From: Microbacterium sp. AK031
Lineage (GTDB): Bacteria; Actinomycetota; Actinomycetes; Actinomycetales; Microbacteriaceae
NCBI RefSeq assembly: GCF_024807145.1
Contig: NZ_JANUCA010000006.1
Coordinates: forward strand, 162,754 to 226,753
Direction: 5' to 3'
DNA length: 64,000 nt
Below, piece after piece: positions 26,015-35,791 of this stretch (position 1 is its first letter; each line of letters starts with the position of its first letter). The notes under the pieces were generated by a model. That model saw only the letters and a list, made by a program, of their open reading frames with translations. It searched no databases and was not told the origin of the DNA. The translations under genes were made by a program, and so were the position numbers.

Positions 26015-27301
26015 TCAGCGGCCGGTGCCGGCGTGCACGACGGCTTCGTCTTCACCGTCGAGGCCGTAGGCGGTGTGCACGATGCGGGCGGCGTCGGCGA
26101 GGTCCGAGCCGCGCAGCACCACCGAAATACGGATCTCGGAGGTCGAGATCATCTCGATGTTGATGCCCGCGGTCGACAGCGCGTCGAACAGCGTCGCCGA
26201 GACACCGGAGTGCACCCGCATGCCGGCGCCGACGACGGAGAGCTTGCCGATCTGATCGTCGTGGATCAGGCTGTCGAAGCCGACGTCCGTCTGCTCGGCG
26301 GCGAGCGCCTTCAATGCCGGCGACGCGTCACCCTTCGGAAGCGTGAACGAGATGTCAGCACGCCCCGTGGCGGCGACAGAGACGTTCTGCACGATCATGT
26401 CGACGTTCGCGCCGGACTTCGCGACGATCTTGAAGATCTCGGCGGCCTTGCCCGGCACGTCGGGCACGCCGACGACCGTGATCTTGGCCTGGCCCAGCTC
26501 TGTGGCGACACCTGCGACGATCGGCTCTTCCATGGCTTCTCCCTCGGTTTCGCGGGGGTTCTTCATGCCCTCGCCCAGAACGTACGTGCCTTCGCTCGAC
26601 GAGAACGTCGAGCGGGCGTGGATGAGCACGCCGTGACGGCGTGCGAATTCGACAGCGCGGATGTACAGCACCTTGGCGCCGTTCGCCGCCAGCTCGAGCA
26701 TCTCCTCACTGGAGACATGATCGAGCTTCTGCGCACGCGGGATGACGCGGGGGTCCGCCGTGTAAATGCCGTCGACATCACTGTAGATCTCGCAGACATC
26801 GGCATCGAGCGCCGATGCGAGGGCGACGGCAGTCGTGTCCGACCCGCCTCGCCCGAGCGTCGTGATGTCACGCGTATCACGGTTGAACCCCTGGAATCCG
26901 GCGACGATGACGATCGCACCTTCGTCCAGGGCTTCACGCAACCGCACCGGTGTCACATCCACGATGCGCGCGGAGCCGTGGTGATCGTCCGTGATCATCC
27001 CGGCCTGGCTCCCGGTGAACGAGCGGGCGTCGAACCCCATCGAATGGATCGCCATCGCCAGCAGAGCCATCGAGATGCGCTCCCCGCTGCTCAGCAGCAT
27101 GTCCATCTCGCGCGGCGCGGGGATGGGGGCGACCTCGTTCGCCAATTCGAGCAGCTCGTCCGTCGTGTCGCCCATGGCGCTCACGGCCACGACGACATCG
27201 TGTCCCGCACGTCGCGCGTCAACGATGCGTTTGGCGACGCGTTTGATGCTCTCGGCGTCGGCGACGGAAGAGCCGCCGTACTTCTGCACAATGAGGGCCA
27301 A
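26015..27301 (-). CDS. lysC: aspartate kinase
   Basis: The 428-residue protein starts at TTG 27301 ([19 protein letters not shown] follows), with GGGAG 6 nt upstream; an ATG at 27343 adds residues absent from the family. It has KYGGSSV, the [32 protein letters not shown] catalytic region and two C-terminal ACT domains ([33 protein letters not shown]) for feedback control by lysine/threonine. In corynebacteria an internal start gives a separate ACT subunit; M285-region methionines could do so here, but this is not shown. Confidence 0.96.
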   Translation of the reverse strand: MALIVQKYGGSSVADAESIKRVAKRIVDARRAGHDVVVAVSAMGDTTDELLELANEVAPIPAPREMDMLLSSGERISMALLAMAIHSMGFDARSFTGSQAGMITDDHHGSARIVDVTPVRLREALDEGAIVIVAGFQGFNRDTRDITTLGRGGSDTTAVALASALDADVCEIYSDVDGIYTADPRVIPRAQKLDHVSSEEMLELAANGAKVLYIRAVEFARRHGVLIHARSTFSSSEGTYVLGEGMKNPRETEGEAMEEPIVAGVATELGQAKITVVGVPDVPGKAAEIFKIVAKSGANVDMIVQNVSVAATGRADISFTLPKGDASPALKALAAEQTDVGFDSLIHDDQIGKLSVVGAGMRVHSGVSATLFDALSTAGINIEMISTSEIRISVVLRGSDLADAARIVHTAYGLDGEDEAVVHAGTGR

Positions 27302-27341
27302 CGTACACTCCCAGGGATCTCGGGCAGATCCGCCCACGGCC

Positions 27342-27347
27342 ATTGTA
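27342..27347 (-). promoter_or_regulatory. -10 box TACAAT of lysC-asd
   Basis: TACAAT matches the consensus in five of six positions and would start transcription about 35 nt before the lysC TTG. No good -35 box is seen. The leader is too short for a lysine riboswitch. Confidence 0.6.
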
Positions 27348-27402
27348 CTTTCGACGCGTATTCCCCTCCGCGTATGTGACGCCTCCGAAATACTGCTGCT
27401 GC

Positions 27403-28365
27403 TCAGGCGGCGGACGGCGATCCGTCGCGAGCCGGTCGCTCAGGACTTGTGAGAGCGGGATCCACGACCGGAGGGCGGGTGCGGAGGTGCCCGCCCGTCG
27501 CGGCGAACCAGCATCCGGCGAGGATCACGGGGAACCCGATCAGCAGCCCCGGCGTCACCGGCTCTGCGAGCACTATCGCGCCGAGCACGATCGCGACGAC
27601 AGGGTTGATGTAGGTGAACAGCGGCGCGCGCACCGGACCGACTTCGCGGACGAGCGCGAAGAAGGCGACGAACGCGAGCGCCGTGCAGATCACGCCGAGC
27701 AGAATCAGCGACACGCTCGAGCGGATCGTCGGCACCTCATGCTGTGTGAGCAGTGCGGCCGGCAGATAGCCGAGGCCGATCGCGAACAGCGCGAGCGTGA
27801 TGGTGCCTATCGACGGGACCCCTGCGAGCTTGTGCGCGATGATGAACGGCGCGATGGCGTACAGCAGCGCCGTGAGCATGATCTCGCCGATCGCGAAGAC
27901 GCTCGCCTGGCCCTGCGGGAAGAGTCCCGGCCCGGCGACGACGATGCCGACGCCGATGAAGCCGAGGAGAAGACCACCCAGGCGTATGGGGGCGAGGACC
28001 GCGCGGTCGCCTCGCAGCAGAGCGATGATGACGGCGAACAACGGCACCGTCGCGACGAGCAGACCGGTGAGTCCCGAAGGCAGCTGCGTCTCGGCGTGAC
28101 TGAGCAGCAGAAACGGCCCAGCCATCTCGACCAGACCGAATGCGAGCACCCACGGCCAGTGCTTCCACACCGCCTTCAGCGCACCGCTGCGGATCGCGAA
28201 CGGTAGCAGGACCAGTCCGCCCAGCAGCGTGCGCCCGGCGACGACGGCGGGCGGGCTGAACGAGTGCACCGCCTCTTTGATGAACAGGTAGGTGATGCCC
28301 CAGACGAAGGCCATGACCGCGAAGAGCATCCAGCCTCTGCGTGTGAAGCCCCTGTGGGCGTTCAT
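27403..28365 (-). CDS. EamA-family (DMT) transporter
   Basis: The 320-residue protein has about ten hydrophobic helices arranged as two EamA repeats, starting [20 protein letters not shown] and, in the second half, [51 protein letters not shown]. These are the usual signatures of drug/metabolite exporters such as RhtA- or YdcZ-like proteins. The substrate is unknown. It lies between lysC and recR on the same strand, so export of an aspartate-family amino acid would fit the context, but that is inference. Confidence 0.9.
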   Translation of the reverse strand: MNAHRGFTRRGWMLFAVMAFVWGITYLFIKEAVHSFSPPAVVAGRTLLGGLVLLPFAIRSGALKAVWKHWPWVLAFGLVEMAGPFLLLSHAETQLPSGLTGLLVATVPLFAVIIALLRGDRAVLAPIRLGGLLLGFIGVGIVVAGPGLFPQGQASVFAIGEIMLTALLYAIAPFIIAHKLAGVPSIGTITLALFAIGLGYLPAALLTQHEVPTIRSSVSLILLGVICTALAFVAFFALVREVGPVRAPLFTYINPVVAIVLGAIVLAEPVTPGLLIGFPVILAGCWFAATGGHLRTRPPVVDPALTSPERPARDGSPSAA

Positions 28366-28405
28366 TCGGCCGACTCTGCGGTGATGCCGGCGCTCAGGAG
28401 GACGG

Positions 28406-28999
28406 TCACAACGTTCGTCGACCTTCGAACGCGCGACCGAGGGTGACCTCGTCGGCGTACTCGAGGTCGCCGCCCACAGGCAGACCGGATGCGAGGCGTG
28501 ACACCGTGATCTGCATCGTGGTCAGCAGTCTGCTGAGGTAGCTGGCGGTCGCCTCCCCTTCGAGGTTCGGGTTCGTCGCGAGGATCACCTCTTGCACGGT
28601 GCCGTCGGCGAGACGCGACATCAACTGCGTGATGCGCAGGTCATCCGGACCGACCCCTGCAATGGGGCTGATCGCCCCGCCGAGCACGTGGTAGAGGCCG
28701 CGGAACTCACGGGTGCGCTCGATGGCCGAGACGTCCTTGGCATCTTCCACGACACAGATCAGGGCTGGATTGCGGCGGGGGTCACGGCAGATCGCGCAGC
28801 GGTCTTGCTCGGACACGTTGCCGCAGACCTCGCAGAATCGCACCCGTTCACGCACATCCGTGAGTAGCTCGGCGAGACGGGCGACGTCGAACGTCGGTGT
28901 CTGAAGGATGTGGAATGTGATGCGCTGCGCCGACTTCGGCCCGATACCGGGGAGCCTGCCGAACTCATCGATGAGCTCTTGAACGATGCCGTCATACAT
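28406..28999 (-). CDS. recR: recombination mediator RecR
   Basis: The 197-residue protein has the HhH region [19 protein letters not shown], the zinc finger [16 protein letters not shown], and the Toprim core [16 protein letters not shown] ... [19 protein letters not shown]. It loads RecA in the RecFOR pathway. ATG 28999 shares one base with the dnaX stop (TGATG), so the two are translationally coupled. The ybaB/ebfC gene often found between dnaX and recR elsewhere is absent here. Confidence 0.97.
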   Translation of the reverse strand: MYDGIVQELIDEFGRLPGIGPKSAQRITFHILQTPTFDVARLAELLTDVRERVRFCEVCGNVSEQDRCAICRDPRRNPALICVVEDAKDVSAIERTREFRGLYHVLGGAISPIAGVGPDDLRITQLMSRLADGTVQEVILATNPNLEGEATASYLSRLLTTMQITVSRLASGLPVGGDLEYADEVTLGRAFEGRRTL

Positions 29000-31179
29000 C
29001 AGGCGAACCTCGTGGGCGCTTCATAGGGCTCTTCACGCACGAAGGTCGCACCGAGCACCTGACGGATCACCGCTTCGCCATAGCGCTGCACGCCGCCGCC
29101 ACCGGCGGCGCGCTCGGTGGCGACGGGTACGGAGCGCTGCGGGACGGCCGGCAGCTCGGACTGCTGCGGCGGCACGGGCGGCTCGTACGGTGGTTCGTCG
29201 TCGGCGTCATCGGGGGCATCGGCGTCATCCGGCAACGGCGGCGCATCGTGATCGACCGCCCCGTCCTGCGTCGGCTGGGGGGCCGATGCCTCGGACTCGA
29301 CATCGGCGGGTTCGGGGTCGATCGGGAACTGGGGATGCGATGCGACCGGCTGCTGCTCGGAGCTGGGGATCGATGCGACCGCCCATTCCGTCACCGAAGC
29401 GGGCGTGGCCGGCGCCTGCGGCGCGCTTCGTCCTGATGAACTCTGGTTCGACGACGACGGCGCTGTGCGCACGCGTTCAGGAGCAGCCGCATCGGAGAGC
29501 GCCGTCGGCGGCAACGGCTTCGGGAGATACTTCACGCGAACGCCGAGTTCCTGCTCGATCGCCGTGCGCAGGTGGTCGGACGGGCCGGGACCCGGCGTGG
29601 AGCCCTTGAACGACTTGACGTCCTGCGGACTCGCGAAGCCGAGCGTGAGCACCTCGGATTCGGTGGCGTAATCGAGCGGCTGCACGGTCGTGACCGTCAG
29701 CCACGCTGTGCGGCTGACGTCTTCGAGTCGCTTGAGGATCGCCGGCCATGACGAGCGGACGCGTTCGAAATCGACCGGGCCTGACGGCTCAGCGTGCGAT
29801 TCCGGAGTCGTTTCAGGTGCCGGAGTCGTCTCGGGAACCGGAGTCGTCTCGGGTGTTTGAGTCGTTTCGGGAACCGGAGTCGTCTCGGGTGTTTGAGTCG
29901 TTTCGGGTCGCTCAACGACCCGCTGAGGTGCACCAGCGGGGGCCGCAGGCTCAGGCACAGCAGGAACAGCAGCCGGCTCAGGAGGCTCCGGAGCAGGAAC
30001 AGCACGCTCAGGAACAGGAGCAGGAGTCGAAGCAGGCTGAGCGAGTCCGGGCGAGTCGAAGCCTTCGCGGCTCCCCTCCCCCGCGGCGCTCAGCACGCGG
30101 GCGATCATGAGCTCGAGGTGAAGGCGGGGCGATGTGGCCCCTGTCATGTCGTCCAGAGCGGCGCTGACGACGTCGGCCGTGCGGGAGAGGCGCGCAGCGC
30201 CGAAGGCAGTGGCCTGGGTGCGCATGCGGGCGAGCTCGTCCTCGGCGAGTCCGCGCAGCACTGCGCCGGCGCCGACGCCGACTGCGGCGATCACGATGAG
30301 ATCGCGCAGACGCTCGAGCAGATCGTCGACGAAGCGCCGCGGATCCTGACCCGTCTGCACGACCCGATCGATCGCGGGGAAGGCCGCTGCGGCATCGCCG
30401 GCGGCGAGCGCATCGACGATCTCGTCCAGCAGGGCGCCGTGGGTGTAGCCCAGCAGCGACACCGCCCGTTCGTATGCGACCGAGTCGCCGTCGGAGCCGG
30501 CGATGAGCTGGTCGAGCAGCGAGAGGGTGTCTCGAGGCGAGCCGCCGCCTGCACGAACGACGAGCGGCAGCACGCCTTGATCGACCTGCACGCCTTCTTC
30601 GGCACACAGCTTCTCGACGTACTCGAGCATCGCCGCCGGCGGCACGAGCCGGAACGGGTAGTGATGCGTACGGGAGCGGATCGTGCCGAGCACCTTGTCG
30701 GGCTCCGTGGTCGCGAAGATGAACTTGACGTGCGCAGGGGGCTCTTCCACGAGCTTCAGCAGTGCGTTGAAGCCCTGCGGGGTGACCATGTGCGCCTCAT
30801 CGAGGATGAAGATCTTGAATCGATCGCGGCTGGGAGCGAAGGTCGCCCTCTCGCGAAGATCCCGCGCGTCGTCGACGCCGTTGTGACTGGCCGCGTCGAT
30901 CTCGACGACATCGAGTGACCCGCCGCCGGCGCGCGACAGCTCAACGCAGCTGGGGCAGGTGCCGCACGGGGTGTCGGTGGGGCCCTCCGCACAGTTCAGG
31001 CATCGAGCGAGAATGCGTGCCGAGGTGGTCTTTCCGCAGCCACGTGGCCCTGAGAAGAGATACGCGTGACCGACGCGGTCGCTGCGCAGCGCCGTCATCA
31101 GCGGTTCGGTCACCTGGGACTGCCCGATCATCTCGCCGAAGTTCTCGGGGCGGTAACGGCGGTACAGGGCTGTGGTCAC
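28999..31179 (-). CDS. dnaX: DNA polymerase III subunits gamma/tau
   Basis: The 726-residue protein has [15 protein letters not shown], Walker [13 protein letters not shown], zinc cysteines [20 protein letters not shown]-type [17 protein letters not shown] and [11 protein letters not shown] long disordered proline/threonine-rich linker (about residues 390-470, PETT repeats) joins a C-terminal tau-like domain and another acidic linker. It forms the clamp-loader core with HolB. TAGGCT (31186-31191) lies exactly 6 nt before the GTG at 31179 but only 3 nt before the GTG at 31182, so I start at 31179, leaderless. No slippery frameshift site was seen. Confidence 0.96.
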   Translation of the reverse strand: MTTALYRRYRPENFGEMIGQSQVTEPLMTALRSDRVGHAYLFSGPRGCGKTTSARILARCLNCAEGPTDTPCGTCPSCVELSRAGGGSLDVVEIDAASHNGVDDARDLRERATFAPSRDRFKIFILDEAHMVTPQGFNALLKLVEEPPAHVKFIFATTEPDKVLGTIRSRTHHYPFRLVPPAAMLEYVEKLCAEEGVQVDQGVLPLVVRAGGGSPRDTLSLLDQLIAGSDGDSVAYERAVSLLGYTHGALLDEIVDALAAGDAAAAFPAIDRVVQTGQDPRRFVDDLLERLRDLIVIAAVGVGAGAVLRGLAEDELARMRTQATAFGAARLSRTADVVSAALDDMTGATSPRLHLELMIARVLSAAGEGSREGFDSPGLAQPASTPAPVPERAVPAPEPPEPAAVPAVPEPAAPAGAPQRVVERPETTQTPETTPVPETTQTPETTPVPETTPAPETTPESHAEPSGPVDFERVRSSWPAILKRLEDVSRTAWLTVTTVQPLDYATESEVLTLGFASPQDVKSFKGSTPGPGPSDHLRTAIEQELGVRVKYLPKPLPPTALSDAAAPERVRTAPSSSNQSSSGRSAPQAPATPASVTEWAVASIPSSEQQPVASHPQFPIDPEPADVESEASAPQPTQDGAVDHDAPPLPDDADAPDDADDEPPYEPPVPPQQSELPAVPQRSVPVATERAAGGGGVQRYGEAVIRQVLGATFVREEPYEAPTRFA
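29815..29904. repeat. tandem 18-bp repeats in dnaX ([12 protein letters not shown])
   Basis: An 18-bp unit encoding P-E-T-T-x-x occurs about five times; the 36-bp double unit 29833-29868 is repeated without mismatch at 29869-29904. The exactness at DNA level implies recent slippage or unequal exchange inside the linker. Confidence 0.85.
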
Positions 31180-31220
31180 CACTCCAGCCTACGGCGTGCC
31201 GCCGACACTGTGCTCGCGGC

Positions 31221-33704
31221 TCAGTCCTCGAACACGTTGATCACCGGGATCGCGCTGGTGACCACAGGCACGGATGCGGAGATGCGGGTGCCGTCGTCTC
31301 TGCGCGCGTCTTCGAACTGACCCAGCGTCGGACGCCCCTTCAGCACCGGCCCTTGATCGGCCAGCGCGACGACGACGTCATCCGCCTCGGTCACCGTGTA
31401 CTCGCCTCCGCGCACGGTGAACGAGACCGGCTTACCGGATTGCACGGCGACGCGAAGCTGATCGCGGGTGACCGTCACGTTCAGCGCCGTGCCCTGCCAC
31501 TCCAGCGAGTACGACAGCGACGGCCAGTCGACAGGCAATCGCGGGTCGAAGCTGAGCTCGCCCGCGTGATCCCGCATGCCGCCGAATCCGCACACCAGCG
31601 CGGTCCACACGCCGCCGGCCGACGCGACATGCACGCCGTCCGAGGCATTGTGGTGCAGGTCGCCCAGATCGACGAACAGCGAATGCTCGAAGTACTCCCT
31701 CGCGAGGTCCTGGTATCCGACCTCTGCCGCGAGGATCGACTGCACGACCGCGGACAGCGTCGAATCGCCCGTCGTCAGCGGATCGTAGTACTGGAAGTCG
31801 GCGAGTTTCTCCTCCGGCGTGAAATGGTTGCCCTGCAAGAAGAGCGCCAGCACGACATCGGCCTGTTTCAGCACCTGGAACCGGTAGATCACGAGCGGAT
31901 GGAAGTGCAGCAGCAGCGGGCGCTGGTCGTCGGGGGTGTGATCGAGATCCCACACCTCGCGCTCCAGGAACATCGCGTCCTGCGGATGGATGCCGAGGCT
32001 CTCGCTGAAGGGGATGAACATCGCCTCCGCCGCAAGGTCCCAGGCGTCGGGCTCGCCGGCATCCAGCCCTGTACGCTCCACGAGCGCTTCATACGCACGC
32101 GGATCCTTGGCGGCGATCTCTCGCACCACTCGTGCCGCGTAGCGCAGGTTGTACCTCGCCATGACGTTGGTGAAGAGATTGTCGTTCACGACCGTCGTGT
32201 ACTCATCCGGTCCGGTGACGCCGTGGATGTGGAACGTCGCATCGCCGTTGGATCCTCGCCAGAACCCGAGCGTCGCCCACAGCCGAGCCGTGTCCACGGC
32301 GATGTCGACCCCCTCTCGGGCCAGGAAGTCCACGTCGCCGGTGGCGCGCACATACTTGCCGAGCGCGAAGCTGATGTCGGCGTTGATGTGGTACTGCGCG
32401 GTGCCGGCGGCGTAGTACGCGGACGCCTCCTCGCCGTTGATCGTACGCCAGGGGAACAGCGCTCCCGCCTCGTTCAGCTGGGCGGCTCTGCGCCGGGCTG
32501 CCGGCAGCATGAGCACACGCGCTCGCAGGGCGTTGCGCGCCCATTGCGGGGTCGTATAGGTGAGGAAGGGAAGCACGTAGATCTCGGTGTCCCAGAAGTA
32601 GTGGCCGCTGTAGCCCGATCCCGAGAGGCCCTTCGCCGGCACGCCTGCACCGTCCGCGCGAGCGGATGCCTGAGCGAGCTGGAACAGGCACCACCTGGTG
32701 GCCTGCTGCAGATCGTCGTGTCCTTCGATCACGACGTCAGAGCGCTGCCAGAACCCGTCGAGCCATTCCTTCTGGCGACGGAACTGCTCTTCGACCCCCT
32801 CGATGCTCGCCCTGTCGAGCGAGCGCCGGCAGCGATCGACGAGCTCGTGTGCCGGTACGCCGCGAGAGGTGTGATAGCTGACCAGCTTGGTGATGCGGAT
32901 CGGCACTCCGCCCTTCGCCTGCACACGGAAGACGTTCTTCGCGACGTCCTGCTCCACGAGCATGCGCGCGCTGTACTCGTTGTCCGTCTCGATGACGTGG
33001 TCGGCGACGACGGCCACGGTCATCCCTGATTCGGTGGTCTGATAGGACAGCGCGGAACGCAGACCGTCCTGCCAGTACTCCTCCGGCTGCAGCACCCGTT
33101 CGGTGATCTTCTCCGTCTTGCGCGGGTCGAAGCCCGACTTCTTGGCCGCCTTCGGCGTACCGCCGTAGACGCTGCCACCGTCCTGACGGTTCAGCAGCTG
33201 GCAGCTGATCGTGACCGGAGCGTCCGAGTTCTCGACCGTCACTTCGAGTCGAAGGATCGCGAGATGACGCTCCTCGAAGCTGACCAGGCGCTCGTCGCGC
33301 ATGCGGATACGCTTTCCCGACGGCGTCTCCCAGACGAAGGTCCGCTCCAGCACACCGGTGCGCATGTCGAGCGAACGGGTGTAGTCTCTGACCTCCGATT
33401 CCTCGAAGGAGAGCGGCTCGTCGTCGACGTACACGCGCATGATCTTGGCATCCGGCGCGTTGACGATGGTCTGGCCGACCTCGGCGAAGCCGTACGCCTG
33501 TTCAGCGTGACGGATGCGCCAGGTCTCATGCAGACCGTTCAGGAACGTGCCGTGCTCGTGCGCGCCACGACCTTCGATGTGATTGCCGCGCAGGCCGAGG
33601 TATCCGTTGGAGATGGCGAAGAGCGTCTCCGAGACGCCGTCCTCTGCGTAGCGCGTCTCGGTCAGACGCCACGGGTCGACGGGGAAGCGGTCGCGATCGA
33701 TCAT
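31221..33704 (-). CDS. glycoside hydrolase family 65 disaccharide phosphorylase
   Basis: The 827-residue protein has the GH65 layout: N-terminal beta-sandwich (NGYLGLRGNHIEGRGAHEHGTFLNGLHET), a linker, the (alpha/alpha)6 barrel with KGLSGSGYSGHYFWDTEIYVLPFL and the general acid in IHGVTGPDEYTTVVNDN, and a C-terminal beta-sheet. The family phosphorolyses maltose, trehalose, kojibiose or nigerose to beta-glucose 1-phosphate; the motif set does not fix which. ATG 33704 overlaps the HAD gene by 4 bp. The pairing with a beta-phosphoglucomutase-like enzyme supports the phosphorylase reaction rather than hydrolysis. Confidence 0.93.
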   Translation of the reverse strand: MIDRDRFPVDPWRLTETRYAEDGVSETLFAISNGYLGLRGNHIEGRGAHEHGTFLNGLHETWRIRHAEQAYGFAEVGQTIVNAPDAKIMRVYVDDEPLSFEESEVRDYTRSLDMRTGVLERTFVWETPSGKRIRMRDERLVSFEERHLAILRLEVTVENSDAPVTISCQLLNRQDGGSVYGGTPKAAKKSGFDPRKTEKITERVLQPEEYWQDGLRSALSYQTTESGMTVAVVADHVIETDNEYSARMLVEQDVAKNVFRVQAKGGVPIRITKLVSYHTSRGVPAHELVDRCRRSLDRASIEGVEEQFRRQKEWLDGFWQRSDVVIEGHDDLQQATRWCLFQLAQASARADGAGVPAKGLSGSGYSGHYFWDTEIYVLPFLTYTTPQWARNALRARVLMLPAARRRAAQLNEAGALFPWRTINGEEASAYYAAGTAQYHINADISFALGKYVRATGDVDFLAREGVDIAVDTARLWATLGFWRGSNGDATFHIHGVTGPDEYTTVVNDNLFTNVMARYNLRYAARVVREIAAKDPRAYEALVERTGLDAGEPDAWDLAAEAMFIPFSESLGIHPQDAMFLEREVWDLDHTPDDQRPLLLHFHPLVIYRFQVLKQADVVLALFLQGNHFTPEEKLADFQYYDPLTTGDSTLSAVVQSILAAEVGYQDLAREYFEHSLFVDLGDLHHNASDGVHVASAGGVWTALVCGFGGMRDHAGELSFDPRLPVDWPSLSYSLEWQGTALNVTVTRDQLRVAVQSGKPVSFTVRGGEYTVTEADDVVVALADQGPVLKGRPTLGQFEDARRDDGTRISASVPVVTSAIPVINVFED

Positions 33705-34462
33705 GCGGTCTCCGGGTTGTGGGTGGCTGATGCGTCGGGGAGCAGCCGGGCAAGGTCATCGACGATACAGGTGGCGCCGGCGGCGCGCAGGGCCTCGGCT
33801 CCGGCTCCGCGATCGATGCCGACGACAGTGGCGAAGCCCGCTGCGACGGCCGACGCGACACCGGACACGGCATCCTCCACGGCGACGCTCGCCGCGGGGG
33901 CGACGCCGAGCCGCTCGGCGCCGGCGCGGAACATGTCGGCGGCGGGCTTGGAGGTGAGGCTCTCGCGCGCAGCGACGTTGCCGTCGACGACGACGGTGAA
34001 GAACTCGCGGATTCCGGCGCTCGACAGCACCTCTTCGGCGTTGGAGGAGCTCGATACGACCCCCATCGGGGAACCCGCATCACGCAGCGCTTCGAGCAAT
34101 GCGAGGGAACCGGGAAAAGGCGCGACTCCGCCGCTGCGGAGGGCCGCCGCGAATTCCGCGTTCTTGCGGTTGCCGATCCCGCAGACGGTCTGCGCATCTG
34201 CTGGGTCGTTCGGATCGCCCCAGGGGACTTCGACGTTGCGGCTGTGCAGCAGGCTCGCGACGCCGTCGTAGCGCCGTTTGCCGTCGACGTAGGCGTAATA
34301 GTCGGCGTCGCTGTAGGCGGGGGTGATCCCCCAGGTGGCGAAGACATCGTCGAACACCGCCTGCCAGGCACGCATATGCACCTCGGCCGTCGGCGTCAGG
34401 ACGCCGTCCAGGTCGAACAGGATGCCTTCGGCAAGGCTGAGGTCTGGCAGAGATTCGGGCAT
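33701..34462 (-). CDS. HAD phosphatase/mutase, beta-phosphoglucomutase-like
   Basis: The 253-residue protein has FDLDGVLTPTAEVHMRAWQ (motif I), a helical cap with YYAYVDGKRRYDGVASLL, MGVVSSSSNAEEVL (motif II) and VAVEDAVSGVASAVAAGF (motif IV). The DGKRRYDGV cap sequence is typical of beta-phosphoglucomutase. It would convert the beta-glucose 1-phosphate made by the GH65 enzyme to glucose 6-phosphate. ATG 34462 has GGAGG at 5 nt spacing; a GTG 36 bp upstream has none. TACGCT at 34517-34522 is a candidate -10 box. Confidence 0.88.
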   Translation of the reverse strand: MPESLPDLSLAEGILFDLDGVLTPTAEVHMRAWQAVFDDVFATWGITPAYSDADYYAYVDGKRRYDGVASLLHSRNVEVPWGDPNDPADAQTVCGIGNRKNAEFAAALRSGGVAPFPGSLALLEALRDAGSPMGVVSSSSNAEEVLSSAGIREFFTVVVDGNVAARESLTSKPAADMFRAGAERLGVAPAASVAVEDAVSGVASAVAAGFATVVGIDRGAGAEALRAAGATCIVDDLARLLPDASATHNPETA

Positions 34463-34570
34463 GCGGGCCTCCAGAGTTTCACGCGAAGGGACCGGCACCT
34501 CACCGTGCCACCTGCCAGCGTAGTGGCGCAGGGTTCACAGACATAACTCCCATGGGACGCGTTGCAGGAC

Positions 34571-35791
34571 TCAGACCAGACTCAGGGTCTGCCGTGCGAT
34601 CTCGAGCTCCTCGTCCGTGGGCACGACGAGCACCGAGACCGACGATGAGCCGGTCGAGATGCGACGGATACCGTGGCCGCGCGCCTCGTTGCGCGCACGG
34701 TCGATCTCGATTCCGAAGAAGCCGAGGCCCGCAAGCGCCTCGGCCCGCACCTGCGCCGCATTCTCGCCGACACCCGCCGTGAACGAGATGACATCGACAC
34801 CGCCGAGCTGTGCGATGTAGGCACCGGTGTAGGCGCGGAGGCGATGGATATAGACGTCGAAGGCCAGGGTGGCTGCGTCGTCACCTGCGTCGACGCCGGC
34901 GAGGATGTCGCGCATGTCGCTGTGCCCGGCGAGGCCCTTCAATCCGCTCCTGGTATTGAGCAGCGTGTCGATCTCGTCGATCGAGTAATCGGCCACGCGA
35001 GCGATGTGCACCAGCACCGCGGGGTCGAGGTCACCGGAGCGCGTGCCCATCACAAGGCCCTCGAGCGGGGTGAACCCCATCGACGTCTCCACAGAGCGCC
35101 CGCCATCGATCGCCGTGACCGACGCGCCGTTGCCCAGGTGGAAGACGAGCTGACGCAATGAGGCGAGATCGCAGCCGAGGAACGCCGCGGCCTGCTCGCT
35201 GACGTACTTATGGCTTGTGCCGTGGAAGCCATAGCGGCGGATGCGGTGCTTCTCGGCGAACGCCGCATCGATCGCGTACGTGTATGCCGCCGGCTTCAGC
35301 GTCTGATGGAACGCGGTGTCGAACACGGCCACGTGCGGCACATCGCGGAACGCTGCTCGCGCGGCGCGGATGCCTGCGAGATTCGCCGGATTGTGCAGCG
35401 GCGCCAGCACCTCGAGTTCGCCGATCGACTGCTCGACGGCATCCGTCACGAGCGTCGGCGCGAAGAACCGCGCGCCGCCGTGCACGACGCGGTGTCCCAC
35501 TGCCACCGGCGGATGCTCGGCGAGAGCGGGGCCGTGCGTCTCGAACTGCTCGAGCATGACTGCGAACGCCTCGACGTGATCGGCGATCGTCCGTTCACTC
35601 TTCTTGGTGACGTCGAGCACTGTGGGCGCGGCATCGCCGTCGTTCAGACGCCGGATCGTGTGCGAGATCTCGCTGGATTCCTGTCCGATGCGCTCGATGA
35701 GTCCCTCGCCGAGCGGCACCTCGCGATCCATGTCGACCAGGCTGTACTTCAGTGACGAGGAGCCGCTGTTGACGATCAGGACGACGCTCAT
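34571..35791 (-). CDS. ackA: acetate kinase
   Basis: The 406-residue protein has the ASKHA signatures LIVNSGSSSLKYSLVD, VAVGHRVVHGGARFF, RYGFHGTSHKYVSEQAA, LVFHLGNGASVTAIDGGRSVETSMGFTPLEGLVMGTRSGDLDP and FTAGVGENAAQVR. It interconverts acetate and acetyl phosphate. Its start overlaps the pta stop by 4 bp, giving a coupled pta-ackA operon. With acs at 12901 the cell has both the low- and high-affinity acetate routes. Confidence 0.97.
   Translation of the reverse strand: MSVVLIVNSGSSSLKYSLVDMDREVPLGEGLIERIGQESSEISHTIRRLNDGDAAPTVLDVTKKSERTIADHVEAFAVMLEQFETHGPALAEHPPVAVGHRVVHGGARFFAPTLVTDAVEQSIGELEVLAPLHNPANLAGIRAARAAFRDVPHVAVFDTAFHQTLKPAAYTYAIDAAFAEKHRIRRYGFHGTSHKYVSEQAAAFLGCDLASLRQLVFHLGNGASVTAIDGGRSVETSMGFTPLEGLVMGTRSGDLDPAVLVHIARVADYSIDEIDTLLNTRSGLKGLAGHSDMRDILAGVDAGDDAATLAFDVYIHRLRAYTGAYIAQLGGVDVISFTAGVGENAAQVRAEALAGLGFFGIEIDRARNEARGHGIRRISTGSSSVSVLVVPTDEELEIARQTLSLV

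Noticed and set aside
26033..27379. 448-codon open frame on the plus strand
   Set aside because: It is the antisense shadow of lysC.
27302..27402. lysine riboswitch before lysC
   Set aside because: The leader after TACAAT is only about 35 nt, far too short for the known structure.
29815..29904. CRISPR-like repeats
   Set aside because: The units are contiguous 18-bp coding repeats without spacers, inside dnaX.
28999..31179. programmed frameshift in dnaX
   Set aside because: No A-AAA-AAG-type slippery heptamer with a downstream hairpin was seen; the gene reads through in one frame.
30915..33029. 704-codon open frame on the plus strand
   Set aside because: It runs antisense through dnaX and the GH65 gene and has no recognisable domain.
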